Origin: Atkinsonella hypoxylon
Lineage: Eukaryota > Ascomycota > Sordariomycetes > Hypocreales > Clavicipitaceae
NCBI GenBank assembly: GCA_000729835.1
Contig: JFHB01000031.1
Span: forward strand, 173,196 to 237,195
DNA: 64,000 nt
Direction of reading: 5' to 3'
Shown here: positions 47,301-54,444 of the stretch, one piece after another
Layout of the letters: every line of letters starts with the position of its first letter
How positions within the stretch are numbered: the stretch's first letter is position 1
Notes under the pieces: model-generated
Told to the model about the DNA's origin: nothing
What the model saw: the letters and a program-made list of their open reading frames with translations, nothing else
Database searches by the model: none
Position numbers and translations under genes: made by a program

Positions 47301-50153
47301 CAGTCCTGCATTGAAATAATGCAGCAAATTCAACTTGACGATTCTCAGACATGCCTGGCAGCAATGTGCATTGTCGGCCTTGCTTCACCAGTCTTGGACC
47401 AGTTCCTATCTCTGTGCTCGCAAACCATCGATCAGGGGTTGGAAATGCATCGTGCTGCTGCGCACATGGCATATCATCTGACTAAAGCCTTCAATCAAAT
47501 TGCTACCCAAGGCTTCTGTACCCCCCAGGAAAAGTCAGAAGAAACCTCGGATGATGCTGGACAGTTAGAAGCTGGCACTGGTTTAGGCGACGGCGAAGGG
47601 GCAGAAGACATAAGCAAAGACATCCAGCCTGACGAAGATCTGACTGAATTGGCGCAGGAGGCTAACGAGAGCAAAAACGAACAAATTGAGGATGAGAAAG
47701 ATGCCGTGGATATGGCAGATGAGGAGCTAGAAGGTGAAATGGGTAGTGTTGCGGGAGAGGACGAGGAAGACGAGGGATCGCAGAAGGGTAACGAAGAGGA
47801 AGACGAGGAAGAAGATGGCATGGACGATGAAGCCGGCGATGTTGATGACCTTGATCCTACCGCAGTAGATGAGAAGATGTGGGACGACGATGACGATGAA
47901 CAGGCTGAGAAGGATCAGCAAGGAAATGAGACAAAAGGGAAAAAGCAGGCCGATGAGAAAATGGCTGCAGAAGAGAACGCAAAGCCAAATGAGTCGCAGC
48001 CTCAGCCCGAGCCTGAAGACAGCAAGGAGGATGGGCAGAAACAGGAGGAGGAAGACGAGCTGGAGGAAGATGACATACATACTCAAGAAGAATTGAATCG
48101 ACAAGACCAGAATGTCGAACAGCAGGAGACTCTCGATCTCCCAGAAGACATGGAGTTGGATCTGGATGACAAAGAAGCCGTATCCGAGAGCGACGATGAC
48201 GATCTGGATGATTTGGACGATCTTGAAGATGCAGGAAATGAAGCTGAAGAGCAACCAGCTGGAAACGATGAGGAAGACGAGGATATGGAGAATGCCGCGT
48301 CCGAGCAATTGCAAGACGAAGCAGGTGAACAAGAAGAAGAGATGAGCGAGCACGAGTTCGATGAGGAGGACGTGCCCAACGGCGCAGACGAAGTCAAAGA
48401 AGAAGTGGAGTCGGATACTGAAGATCAACCAGACGAAGAAGTCAAGGAGGAGCAAACCAACCAAGCACTTGTACCGCAGCAAGACAATGCCAACGCCGAC
48501 ATGGACAACGCCGCACCAAGCGATGTCAAGAGTTCTGGCGTTGATCAAAACCAGCAGGCTATGGATCTTGATGATAAATTCCAAGCTCAAGCCGCCCAGC
48601 AGGATCAAGGTGAGATGGGTGACGGGGCTGCAGATCAAGATACTAGTGCTGGAAGCAAAGGTGCAACGTCACGATCGAAGGAGACAGTCGACAAGTGTCA
48701 ACAAGAGGATGACGCTGAGGAATCCACCAACTGTGATCCGTTTCGCAAGTTGGGCGATGCCTTGGAGAGGTGGCATCGCCAGAATGCCGACATTAGGGAT
48801 TCTAAACAAGACAGCGCCTCTGAAGAGAAGGCAGGAGAACGGGCAGAGACTGAACAAGTACGGCGAGAATATCAGCATCTGCAAAATGACGAAGATGCCG
48901 CGGATACCCAGGCAATGGGTAAAGCTGACGAGGACGAAGTGCAGCCAATTGATGAGTCCATGGCTATAGACGATGATGAGCAGAAAGGCGAGCCGAACAG
49001 TCAAGGCATGGAGGAGGATGCCGAAGATGACTACGCGCGAGAGACCGCCGACAAGATGGACGGCGGAGACGCGCCAGAAGCTCAGGGAGCAGTTGCTAAA
49101 GAGCCGGAAGATGGCAGGACTGGCGTACAGACACGACAAGGCAATTACCATGACGAAGACACATCAGATGAACCAGAGGCAGGAATGGCTGAGGAGCGTA
49201 AAGACGAGGGGCCGATTGAGGAGACATCGAACCAGCTCTCCGTTACTCACATTTCGGACGGAGCACGCGAGCTTCGTGACTATTCAGAATGCCTCAGACA
49301 GTGGAGCGAGTTCCAGACAAAGTCACAAGCGCTCTCATTATCATTGACTTCGCAGCTCCGGCTCATTCTCACACCGTCACAATGCACTAAATTGTCGGGG
49401 TCCTTCAGGACTGGCAAGAGACTCAACATCAAGCGCATCATCCCGTACATTGCATCGAGCTACAAGCGTGACAAGATCTGGATGCGCCGGGCCATTCCAA
49501 CCAAGCGAACCTACCAGATTCTTCTCTGCGTCGATGACAGCAAGAGTATGGGCGAATCTTCCTCGGGCAGGCTGGCAATGGAATCGCTCGTCATGGTCTC
49601 GCGATCACTCACCATGCTCGAAGCCGGCCAAGTTGGTGTGGTAGGCTTCGGGGGCGACGTATTCACCGCTCACGAGCTCACAGATCCCTTTGCGGCAGAC
49701 GCCGGAGCCAAAGTGTTGCAGAAGTTTACGTTTTCCCAGGATCGTACGGATATCGCACTGCTCCTACGGCAGACAATGGACAAGTTCCGCATGGCCAGAC
49801 AACAATGCGGAGGCAACTCAGATCTGTGGCAGCTGGCGCTGATATTGTCGGACGGCTTGACGCCTTCGTCGGCTCATGACTCGATCCGCAGACTGCTACG
49901 AGAGGCGATGGAGGAGAGAATCATGGTTGTCTTTATCATCATGGACGACACGGGCAAGAAGAAGGGCGACAGCGTGTTGGAGCTGAAAGAGGCCAAGTTT
50001 GTGAAGGCGGACGACGGGGAGAGCAGAGTCGTTATTGAACGATATTTGGATACGTTCCCCTTTCAGTACTACTTGATTGTGCACAACCTGGAGGAGCTGC
50101 CGACAGCGCTTGCGGGCTTGCTGAGGACATGGTTTGCGGAAGTGACGTCTTGA
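35307..50153 (+). CDS. MDN1: Midasin (MDN1/REA1), giant dynein-like AAA+ ATPase of 60S biogenesis
   Basis: A single uninterrupted frame of 4948 residues, the usual family size. Six AAA+ modules are visible by their Walker A loops: GMAGVGKTS (about 310), GETGIGKTT (643), GPTSAGKTS (1092), GETGCGKTT (1384), GSPGVGKTT (1763) and SPSGYGKSS (2074). Walker B motifs such as LLDEINLA, LDELNLA and LLDEMNLA follow most of them. A long helical linker occupies about 2350-4070. A very acidic Asp/Glu-rich region spans about 4070-4640. The C-terminal MIDAS/VWA domain has DDSKSMG at about 4734 and continues to the stop. The enzyme strips Ytm1/Erb1 and Rsa4 assembly factors from pre-60S particles in the nucleolus and nucleoplasm using its MIDAS domain. 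The complete absence of introns over 14.8 kb is striking in this intron-rich neighbourhood. Confidence 0.98.
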   Translation: MAMIDVSRQTRSLLADATVLDHLPPELLDIIRQQSTAKLLDGVTQAALCSPLTEHVFVHFEDIFPDICARWVINAGLPGLQINVASSFARLLPFAPYLASFLRCAGDESPSREQPSSAQLLLRNFDEKSLSHLNESDLVESLLTLWRLLNFDFRSYSPASSVSYMQHLFEHDSRPVRYLAIRIFCMLLRASDFKLESLIECYLGKEEAIVGLVDGVELDFGFLSLYEQTRAQKVLTLRKQVKAALDEDCETKCFQNLTPYVISYGQVLLPRPHGPIGDPSSLVMTKTTTTNMERLATLLRDEEPILLYGMAGVGKTSFVHELAMQLGKYSDMVTLHLNEQTDAKMLVGLYSTDSKPGSFQWRPGVLTTAVREGRWVLVEDLDRAPTEVLSTLLPLIERKELVIPSRGERIKAASSFRLFATVRTSRGSDGCGNLLSFVGMRFWQTFYVEPLTSPELEEVVLHMYPMLRKFVPGILAVHSRLSQLSKNVTLMSRGRSVMDRQVNMRDLLKWCRRLKECLLIAGSTSGDEPISETTRDWMFMEALDCFVGSCPDIELGKHLTYAIAEEMHMSKDRADHYLSANIPPLDENERVFSIGRAQLRKKRLVSRIQKSRRPFASTAHAKKLLEQIAVAVKLEEPVLLVGETGIGKTTVVQQLADSLGHKLTAVNLSQQSEVGDLLGGFKPVNVRSVAMPLKEEFEDLFSATGISVSKNQKYLLQIGKCFAKSQWSKLSKLWKEAPKMFVKIIAQLETLQSEQDAAQDGSEQPAKRRRTQSKLQSLLELQPRWNTFAQKLEQFDIQISGGYEAFAFSFVEGNLVKAARNGDWVLLDEINLASPDTLESIADLLTGPQQRPSILLSETGEIEKIIAHPDFRIFGAMNPATDVGKRDLPIGIRTRFTELYVKSPDTDLKDLLTIIKTYLGNSSSTKIDQAADDIARLYMNTKRMAEERRLVDGANEVPHFSLRTLTRVLSYVSTIAPLYSIRRALYEGFSMGFLTLLDRDSEKVLLPLVYHHLLDKHGNPQSLLSQPPKHPNDGRQYVKFQNKSCDRHYWLFQGEETPIKREDYIITPYVERNLLNLVRATSTRRFPVLIQGPTSAGKTSMIEYLANFTGNKFVRINNHEHTDLQEYLGTYVSGPDGRLRFQEGLLVQAMRQGHWIVLDELNLAPTDVLEALNRLLDDNRELLIPETQEIVRPHENFILFATQNPPGLYGGRKVLSRAFRNRFLELHFDDIPEDELEYILQQRSRNTSPPDCRRIVTVYKELSRLRQTSRLFEQKDSFATLRDLFRWALRDADAREEIAAHGFMLLAERVRVNEERIAVKEVIEKVFKVSIDPHDLYSASKAPELKQVIGKSNSQSVVWTHAMCRLYVLVSRALKNNEPVLLVGETGCGKTTVVQLLAEAVKQELHIVNAHQNTETGDLIGSQRPVRNRGAIIDSLNADLAGLFESLGHAVPSTLDEKLTKYRALDSSIASAIPQSVRDRIAAKETRSKALFEWSDGALVEAMRGGHFFLLDEISLADDSVLERLNSVLEPQRTLLLAEKGIDNSFVVGSNGFQFFATMNPGGDFGKKELSPALRNRFTEIWVPPLSETEDIYEIVKTKLADGSKHLVDPMIKFAHWFAQTFRPMATSAFSIREILVWVQFINTFKAENPLVAFVHGAAAIFVDSIGANPSAMLATDLKTVHSQRQECLEKLGRLTGDNVSAIYMMEPALVIKEDSLSIGDFSTPRDPIGAADPNFTFHAPTTRLNAMRVLRALQMRKPILLEGSPGVGKTTLIAALAQACGRPLTRINLSDQTDLMDLFGTDIPVEGEEAGNFAWRDAPFLQAVQKGEWVLLDEMNLASQSVLEGLNACLDHRGEIYISELDQVFKRHPDFRLFAAQNPHHQGGGRKGLPASFVNRFIVVYADVFRDEDLKLIASHNFPGLDPGIIAHLINFVSKLEHQIIIEKTFGSQGGPWEFNLRDVLRWLHLLNSSDSLLQTARIDDFLDIIVRQRFRTPKDRTEVNHLFASVVGWEPRSHSLYHTLNSRFGQVGFALLPRNLDVQPENLPNINIVPRLAELESIMICVKQNIPCILNSPSGYGKSSLLSYVAAISGKPLVVFPMNADIDTMDLVGGFEQADPLREVNAALKDLREYLQSSIMSLVPSAAPAGVLNLLHLLDAYNGGHEGLTSILAAIVNLLGQVPSDSEAGVALTRVKQLLEGPIHLENPRFEWLDGVIVKALMTGQWLVLDNANMCNASVLDRLNSLLEPNGFLSLNEHCDSDGKPRIIRPHPDFRIFLTMDARYGELSRAMRNRAIEIHIHSPPPESAPCLSKISAVEGSLQRYQELQIYTDNGAQAASWAALENLSLDDMALLNRFVHQTPREKCYNEKLKAASLDLLQYFQTPRGSQILRDVMQLYSTLPPTATGAFPNAQPIHTLNNQIVTQLLPSETLAPWMGLRYETSRRLYRIGQTIQQYHGQAQAAKLASLSRLQRSLISDRVATVSKDSTVKLNEFLSSMMAAMENYLQQHPNTSDIFFNRLQLLEFLRLFLEQTIVLTSNQEFDEAYFQAHVTLGIRKLEAFVEKMPMEIDLSFLSLAMNEICQSFDSGFQLSTGLSMELLWNIFRPIPISTQAVLEKSNKLDHLATRFDALRWKASSSISDLYKAQKALAGAYKIVRNDAVPSEQLLSDLTDAVESLETRIGQEEQDTTPFFALDFEYLRQLWILRVSANGTQKLELDSQLAILSNIPTKATMMLASSSDKATNLQSLAYLAHQSIFCWDGKLTLSIWEKLYKLDNVSLSSLALLEAELPILGKHLAALTSQITSNPLMDLNVLLLNILLDIFEAHDPAFRNKLKTSLAHIKDNIKLLSKIAHVGIYSPSVGLDDLMQAIDVAHLRQIALHHLIPAIVGIVAAKAETSQATYFSALAWLQFSIGLVKLYVPDRIFDPQLLPKAELEFYGQLEESLQVKLTALKAFQRKFTGRDTSARIDMIQSQLDQLGPPPKEVKPVFRPEKSDLAQLHAEFANILKTIQNPGLQRIIKGPGTDLGNSDKDALNLIQENVSRLIDRLSSRFEAYQDMARPAVNILRCLSIGLSLCGATTARGLDSTTEYLVNSTPFLGPLIQGSEAQKMGTKTFEYLSLISAKVAVNGLAELPASDREAVFECFHSFYDDWNKKLDADRKAEAANTSLYRFRGSLEDEEEIDAKEFNELFPTFEEDCATVRTDKIPDQVRSTSLKVAEAHRKIFLDRQEPLTAFRESCMAVGKRIATEMQGQEFVEHTINDKMLASTILLLGEKTEELQASTSDKGYNFYTDANLTEARQLVSLVHRIKARFREMQLVDDIGHLQPLADVIRSCDRLTEQVHGEPLAKLLPKVEQLHAHVYEWQFGGWASKTYAVLPLHNSLTDTVIRWRRLELSTWAKLFDMEQKKCQDDAYSWWFVAYQVAVAVPLAMIDSRSELRGYSKSLIENLELYFSGSIVGQFKTRVDLLRQLLNHLKTLAQDYPALDIICVAVENFVCYYSRFEKTADEAIRRGRQPIDKKMKDVLLMASWKDTNINALRESARKSHGKLFRLVRKFRGILGQEMKTFIAEGLPDEDISLKSSITISPIAIEVLAAKTELLDICLPGWLESHRRLANLTKTVSVMRKITYSPEVSSAASNLILEFVTELITSIAELRKETPSVLNDENKDQVKHLKTRKRKLFADTLRHLRSMGIQHNLSQDKLEKQSSLAIVLSNLAALDVTEPGVAKEAEYYLHKTLDLAPWAREACREHSEDLSTAEVARSVGFVEGLINFNLSLRQALGGMCKSRDRLRDTVSKFRQLGDVFKNEVLINKRRHTNWPQSLRWLVWGVRFAIQLIEVHGKIGQANNEAVAQELQQWVARLNTRLTTTRNLVDLPYSISSLSHEKLGREVQADLEEFNESLQSMAVARPELSFVVKHLSAWTHPEMVNVNISRQDTRLLEFGNAVSKLTDTALVAVEGAKKKGLAVPRDHKEAGWLTKHSEAYLEMIHQLRMSNVERIIQSCIEIMQQIQLDDSQTCLAAMCIVGLASPVLDQFLSLCSQTIDQGLEMHRAAAHMAYHLTKAFNQIATQGFCTPQEKSEETSDDAGQLEAGTGLGDGEGAEDISKDIQPDEDLTELAQEANESKNEQIEDEKDAVDMADEELEGEMGSVAGEDEEDEGSQKGNEEEDEEEDGMDDEAGDVDDLDPTAVDEKMWDDDDDEQAEKDQQGNETKGKKQADEKMAAEENAKPNESQPQPEPEDSKEDGQKQEEEDELEEDDIHTQEELNRQDQNVEQQETLDLPEDMELDLDDKEAVSESDDDDLDDLDDLEDAGNEAEEQPAGNDEEDEDMENAASEQLQDEAGEQEEEMSEHEFDEEDVPNGADEVKEEVESDTEDQPDEEVKEEQTNQALVPQQDNANADMDNAAPSDVKSSGVDQNQQAMDLDDKFQAQAAQQDQGEMGDGAADQDTSAGSKGATSRSKETVDKCQQEDDAEESTNCDPFRKLGDALERWHRQNADIRDSKQDSASEEKAGERAETEQVRREYQHLQNDEDAADTQAMGKADEDEVQPIDESMAIDDDEQKGEPNSQGMEEDAEDDYARETADKMDGGDAPEAQGAVAKEPEDGRTGVQTRQGNYHDEDTSDEPEAGMAEERKDEGPIEETSNQLSVTHISDGARELRDYSECLRQWSEFQTKSQALSLSLTSQLRLILTPSQCTKLSGSFRTGKRLNIKRIIPYIASSYKRDKIWMRRAIPTKRTYQILLCVDDSKSMGESSSGRLAMESLVMVSRSLTMLEAGQVGVVGFGGDVFTAHELTDPFAADAGAKVLQKFTFSQDRTDIALLLRQTMDKFRMARQQCGGNSDLWQLALILSDGLTPSSAHDSIRRLLREAMEERIMVVFIIMDDTGKKKGDSVLELKEAKFVKADDGESRVVIERYLDTFPFQYYLIVHNLEELPTALAGLLRTWFAEVTS
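47500..49200 (+). other. Asp/Glu-rich acidic segment of midasin (purine-rich DNA)
   Basis: About 560 residues are dominated by Glu, Asp, Gln and Ser, encoded by strongly purine-biased GAA/GAG/GAC/GAT runs. The bias creates long spurious frames on the opposite strand (47727-48638) and in the +1 frame (48361-48969), which should not be annotated. Confidence 0.85.
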
Positions 50154-50445
50154 AGTTGGTCAAGGGACAATGAAGAGTCGTATTGGGGGGGGGGGGGGAG
50201 AGAGGGGGTTGTCAGGCAGCGCGAGTATTTGTTCTTGGATTGTACTTTTGTTGCATTTGTGCATGTACGGTTTTGGTACTGGGATTGGTCTTTTCTTTCT
50301 ATTTTCTTTTTTTCTGTTCTATTCTGGCGTTGGTACATTGCTAGGCGTTCAGGCCCAGTACAAAAGAGAACATGCGATGTATTTCAGCCATGCATGGGGA
50401 AGGTAGCAGGAGGATAATAAATAAATCAAGGACAATGAGGCTTAT
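50154..50445. other. MDN1 3' region
   Basis: Contains a G-run (about 50186-50198) just after the midasin stop and a T-rich stretch (50285-50320). No gene. Confidence 0.5.
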
Positions 50446-51192
50446 TTGCAAAACGTAGCGCAACGGAGTCATGTGGTGAAGAATAGAAAGACACTCTCAC
50501 CCATGGACACAGCGACACAGCTCCTTACTTCCGCACCTGATGTCCATCAAATATCAACATCAGCCAACCAGACCCCATCAAAGCAAGTAGGCACCTCCGA
50601 AACCCCCGATGCCCAAAGACAATGGGCCAGGCCTCGCACCGACCTGCGCTTCCGTACGTCTCCCAGCCCAAACAAAAGCCGTTCCAACAACAACCAAGCT
50701 GCTCGTCTTCGCCGACGCGCTCGATATCCCCATATCCCCGTCCACGCAACCACCCAGACGGCATCGAAGCTGGGCCCGACCGTCCCCGCGCTCGCAGACC
50801 TCTTGCCCTCCGCGCCGCATGACAAGACCAAGTTCTCCATGCTTGTTGCGCCGCTGGCCGATGCCCGGCTGCCTGTGTCGCGCGTCGCGCTCGTCGGCAT
50901 CGAGTCCCATATTTGTATCACCCAGACGGCGCTGGATCTGCGCGACCGAGGCCATGTCCCCTATGTGATTGCCGACGCGGTCAGCAGCTGTAATAGGGCC
51001 GAGGTGGTGATTGCGCTGGACCGCCTGCGGGCTGAGCCGGGCGTCGTCGTGACTTCGTCCGAGAGCTGGATGTACGAGTGCGTTGGGGATGCGTCGAGTC
51101 CTGCGTTTAAGAGTCTGATCGGCGTGGTCAAGGGCGCTGTGGCTGATACGAAGACTGTGCTGGAGTGTTTGCCGCCGGCTCCTAAAATCTAG
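50446..51192 (+). pseudogene. Isochorismatase-like hydrolase, apparently frameshifted
   Basis: The frame 50446-51192 is open (248 codons) and its second half is a clear isochorismatase/cysteine-hydrolase domain: HATTQTASKLGPTVPALADLLPSA, the catalytic-Lys region DKTKFSML, and VALVGIESHICITQTALDL with the nucleophile Cys. The preceding conserved stretch, TKAVPTTTKLLVFADALDIP, lies in a different frame (50650-50731). The switch occurs at a perfect tandem duplication of ATATCCCC (50724-50731 and 50732-50739); with one copy, DIPVHATTQT would read through. Upstream I cannot find the expected VCDxQxxFR catalytic-Asp motif in one frame. The gene is therefore probably broken, unless the duplication is an assembly error. 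Intact family members hydrolyse isochorismate or related amides; the substrate here is unknown. It lies in tandem after MDN1. Confidence 0.65.
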
Positions 51193-51672
51193 CGCTTATA
51201 TATATATATATATATATATATATTTGGCTCTGTTGGATCTGAACAAGAATTCACATGGTCCGGTCCGCTTGTCTTTCTGCCCGGCTATTCGTTGTTGTTT
51301 GCCTTACTGCCGGACGATGCTACTTTGTGGACTACGAAGCCGAAGAAACTGACGATAGCACGTCGTTTGTGACAAATGCGCAAATGAAACCATATGGTCT
51401 GTATAAATTTGCTAATCTGTATTCTACTCAGAAAAAAAAAAAAAAAAAAAAAAAAAGGTGCGGGAGGGGCGCTACCTGGATTGCCCGCACCGCTATCTGA
51501 TCCTGTTTCCATCGGAAAAGAAAGAGAAGAGAAAAAATGTATATGTGAATCACCACCTCTACATAGCTCTTGATAGCAAATGGTGTGGGTTCGCAAGCAC
51601 GTCATATTAATCATAAGAATACAACAGCAGGCACCAAGCCCATGCTCGTACCAATGCCCAGTGAGCTCAACT
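51193..51672. other. Intergenic region with TA-repeat and long A-tract
   Basis: A TA dinucleotide run (about 51198-51222) and an A27-class tract (about 51432-51458) lie between the isochorismatase-like gene and the convergent gene starting its 3' end at 51673. No gene. Confidence 0.55.
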
Positions 51673-53693
51673 TCAGTCCTCTGCTCCCGAGCTCTTGGAT
51701 GATTTCGTTGGCGTTGTTGTTGTTGTTGTTGTCGTCGTCGTCGTCGTCGGCGTCATCCACGAGAATGCGGAAGCAACACCAACCGGATTTGCCGAACGAG
51801 GGAGGGCCGCCCCTTTCGCTTCTTCCTGCTTTGAACTCTGTGACTTGAGTTCTGTTGCTGAGCTGACGGATCGCTTGACGTCCCAGCGATTCCCCACGCT
51901 GACGCCTCCACCGCTTCCGCTGTTGTCCCCATTCATGCTGATTTGAGACTTCCGTCTGCCGCTGCTGCTGCTCGATTTGGATGGTAGGGGTGGCTCGTAG
52001 GACGCTCCAGTCCGGGCCGAGTTCGAACTCGATTTCAGCGGCTTGAGTATTTTCATATTCCGCCCACTTCGGCCAGCCGGTTGGTATCCGCTTAGGTTAC
52101 CAGCTTCTCGTGGCATCCCGTCCGATGCGCCTCCGGAAGCGTGACGCCAGGAGCCCCAGATACCGGTGGAAGTCGATGACTCTCTTCGCGAGGCTTCTGA
52201 GATGCTAGAATTGTCCTTGGTGCTGTGCTCGGAATCAGCCATGTCTGGTATGGTGCTGTCGAGTTCCTCGCTCTGATCAGTCGTCATTGCACGTTCGTCC
52301 GACTTGTGAGATACCGCCTCTTGCTCGTGGCGTGAGGCTGGTAGTCGGCCTTCTGTTTGAGAACAGGCTCTATCTGCGGACTGGCCATCTCCTCCCAGAA
52401 CAAATGGCGTGGCGTTGGCGTTCAACCTAGGTTTTCCAGGTACCATGCTAGTTGTACAGATGTTGCGGAATGAGTTCTCGTCCTCTGGACGAACAAAGGG
52501 TACTCGTAATCGTTCCTGTTCGTCTCCATACAGCACCATCATATTTTGTGAGAAGAGGACATCTGCCGAGTGCGCTCTCAGAGCATCACTCCCAATATAT
52601 ATGCGTATTCTCTTCTTGTGTTCGCTGACAAGGCCCGGTGATTCCATTCCTGATACTTCAAACATGACCGTCATGGAAGGGACGGCTCCGCTTGAGGTGC
52701 TGTTGCGATTTTCGTGCCGTGTAATCACAGCTTCGGCCATGTACACGCTCAATCTGATTCGACATGCTCCATGTACATCGCGTTCCACTTCCTCCAGGAG
52801 ATCCAGCTCTTTAAGTAAGGAAGCATCGACGAGGGATTTTTGCGAACCAGTACAGATATCAGCATACAAAAGGGTTCCATGCGCGAAATCCGTAGTCAAC
52901 CAGCAGCGAACAATCGAGGGCACAGAACCCAGCACGTATAATGATACAGGCGGCCTAGGAATCTCAAAGGATGAGGATTCATCTTCCTCTGTCGCAAAGT
53001 TGTTGTCGAGTCCAAGACTACTGGCACGACCCGAGGCCACAGAGTGATGTGAGTGAACAGAGTGGCCGGCCGAGCTGTGCCTCCCGTCAGACTTGTGAGA
53101 AAGGGAACGCTCCATCATCAAGCCGCTCCCTGGGCGTATAGGACCAAAATCTTCCGAGTGACGATTGCTCTGCCCGCCCCAGCTAGAGCCGTGCAGTGCA
53201 CTCTCATCGAATCTGACACTATTAGCCCGCGAGGCCGCGCCGCGCCGCACTGGTTCCTCCTCAGCTGGACCGAGGTGGAGAGATCCGAGCAACTGCTCTC
53301 CTTGCTCGTCCAGGTCATCAAAAACATCATTGTGGGGTATTTGAACAGGCCCTGCCATGACCGCATTAGCATTCGGGGTCTGGCAATCGACAAGAGAGCA
53401 AGGGGGGAGGGGGAAAGGGGGGAGGGGGGGGGGGTTTGGGAAAATGAAAATAAATATAAATATAAATATAAAAATGAGATGAACAGCAGCTCCGTTTTAC
53501 CTTGATGTGGTGTGCCACCCAAGACTCCTGGAAAGGGCGAGTTCCACACAGATTTCAGAGCTGAATCGTCGGCATTGCGCTTCTCCAACCTCAACAGTCG
53601 CTCGGCATGGCTTGTCTGAGTATACTGGACCTGCTTGATCTCCATCTGTAGGTTATACAGATCTTCGTGGGAGATGGGGAACCGCGCATCCAT
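51673..53693 (-). CDS. Conserved fungal protein of unknown function; possible retropepsin-like domain
   Basis: Two exons, 53693-53501 and 53351-51673, with a 149-bp intron, give about 623 residues. I do not recognise an established family. Residues 1-45 look like a short coiled coil (DLYNLQMEIKQVQYTQTSHAERLLRLEKR). Residues about 65-190 are polar and His/Ser-rich. A globular region (about 200-352) contains LLYADICTGSQKSLVDASLLKELDL (split here for reading: ADICTGS at about 228-234) and later IRIYIGSDALRAHSADV (about 313-329). This pattern resembles the D-T/S-G loop and the hydrophobic-G-x-D-x-L segment of retropepsin-like aspartic proteases, but the DTG triplet is not intact. The C-terminal 250 residues are Ser-rich and disordered, ending with a run of 12 Thr. 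There is no signal peptide or membrane span. Confidence 0.78.
51713..51748 (-). repeat. Trinucleotide repeat coding a poly-Thr run
   Basis: A (GTT)n(GTC)n block on the plus strand encodes about 12 consecutive Thr near the C-terminus of the unknown protein. The pure GTT and GTC sub-blocks suggest recent slippage expansion. Confidence 0.8.
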
Positions 53694-53775
53694 CCTCGCA
53701 AGCCGACAGTATCGCGAAGGAGGCGCATCAGCAAGGAAGTGTTCCTGAACAACCTTGCGAATCGAGGAGCAGTGG

Positions 53776-53837
53776 TAACTAGTAAGTAGTAAGTAGTAAG
53801 TAGGTACCTTAGGTAGGTAGGTAGGTAGGTAGGTAGT
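53776..53837. repeat. AAGTAGT / AGGT repeat
   Basis: Tandem AGTAAGT units pass into at least seven AGGT units around a GGTACC core. This is the largest copy of the TAGGTACC-type repeat in the window and sits just upstream of the gene starting at 53693 (-). Confidence 0.8.
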
Positions 53838-53978
53838 TTAGATGCGACGGACCTGAGACCTGCCCCGGGATTACTTAGTTTACTCACTCACTTTACTTGG
53901 AGGCAGTAGCGTCCCACCCGCGGCTTTGTTCCGCCTGCCACTCGTCGATCAGACCCAACAGCACTGAGATCAAAATCC

Positions 53979-54010
53979 CCAGTGCCAGTGCCAGTGCCAG
54001 TGCCAGTGCC
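53979..54010. repeat. AGTGCC hexanucleotide repeat
   Basis: About five perfect copies of CCAGTG/AGTGCC in tandem. Non-coding on present evidence. Confidence 0.8.
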
Positions 54011-54444
54011 ACCCACCAGCCTACAGCACTATGAGTGGTCGATGGTTCAATACAGCGCTTACAGCGCCTTCCCCCGCAACGACGCCGCTGGAGCTGCCTC
54101 TATAGTGGAGGGAGGGTCGCTGTATTACAGTCTGGTGGGTGTGGATGGACCCAGATGGACAAAGCAAAAGTCGTCTGACGTTGACGGGACATGAAATGAA
54201 AAAAAAAAAAAAAAGAACAACTGCAGCACGAGACGTAAATTGGGACACACAAACTCATTTCGAATATGCTCATTTTCGCGACAAGACCAAGCCTCAGTCG
54301 TCCCATCGCACTTCACACAAAGTCACGCATTCTCCTTGCCTCATGATATAGCACACGTCATCGTCGTATATTTCACTTTCTCACTTCTACCCTCTAGTCC
54401 AGCATGGCGTGATAGTCTTTCCGCTCAATCATGGAACCTAGCCA

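Larger units (their letters stand above)
53694..54444. other. Intergenic region with microsatellites
   Basis: It lies between the start of the unknown protein gene and the 3' end of the IAH1-like gene. It holds AGT/AAGTAGT and AGGT repeats (53776-53837), an AGTGCC repeat (about 53979-54010) and an A-run (about 54199-54214). No supported gene. Confidence 0.55.

Noticed and set aside
47727..48638. 303-codon open frame antisense to midasin
   Set aside because: It is the reverse complement of the purine-biased acidic region; the Ile/Leu/Phe/Val-rich product is an artefact of GAA/GAG/GAT codons.
48361..48969. 202-codon +1-frame ORF inside midasin
   Set aside because: Lys/Arg/Thr-rich shadow of the acidic region, with no family features.
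52409..53047. 212-codon plus-strand frame opposite the unknown protein
   Set aside because: Shadow of the minus-strand gene, whose splice and protein features are stronger.
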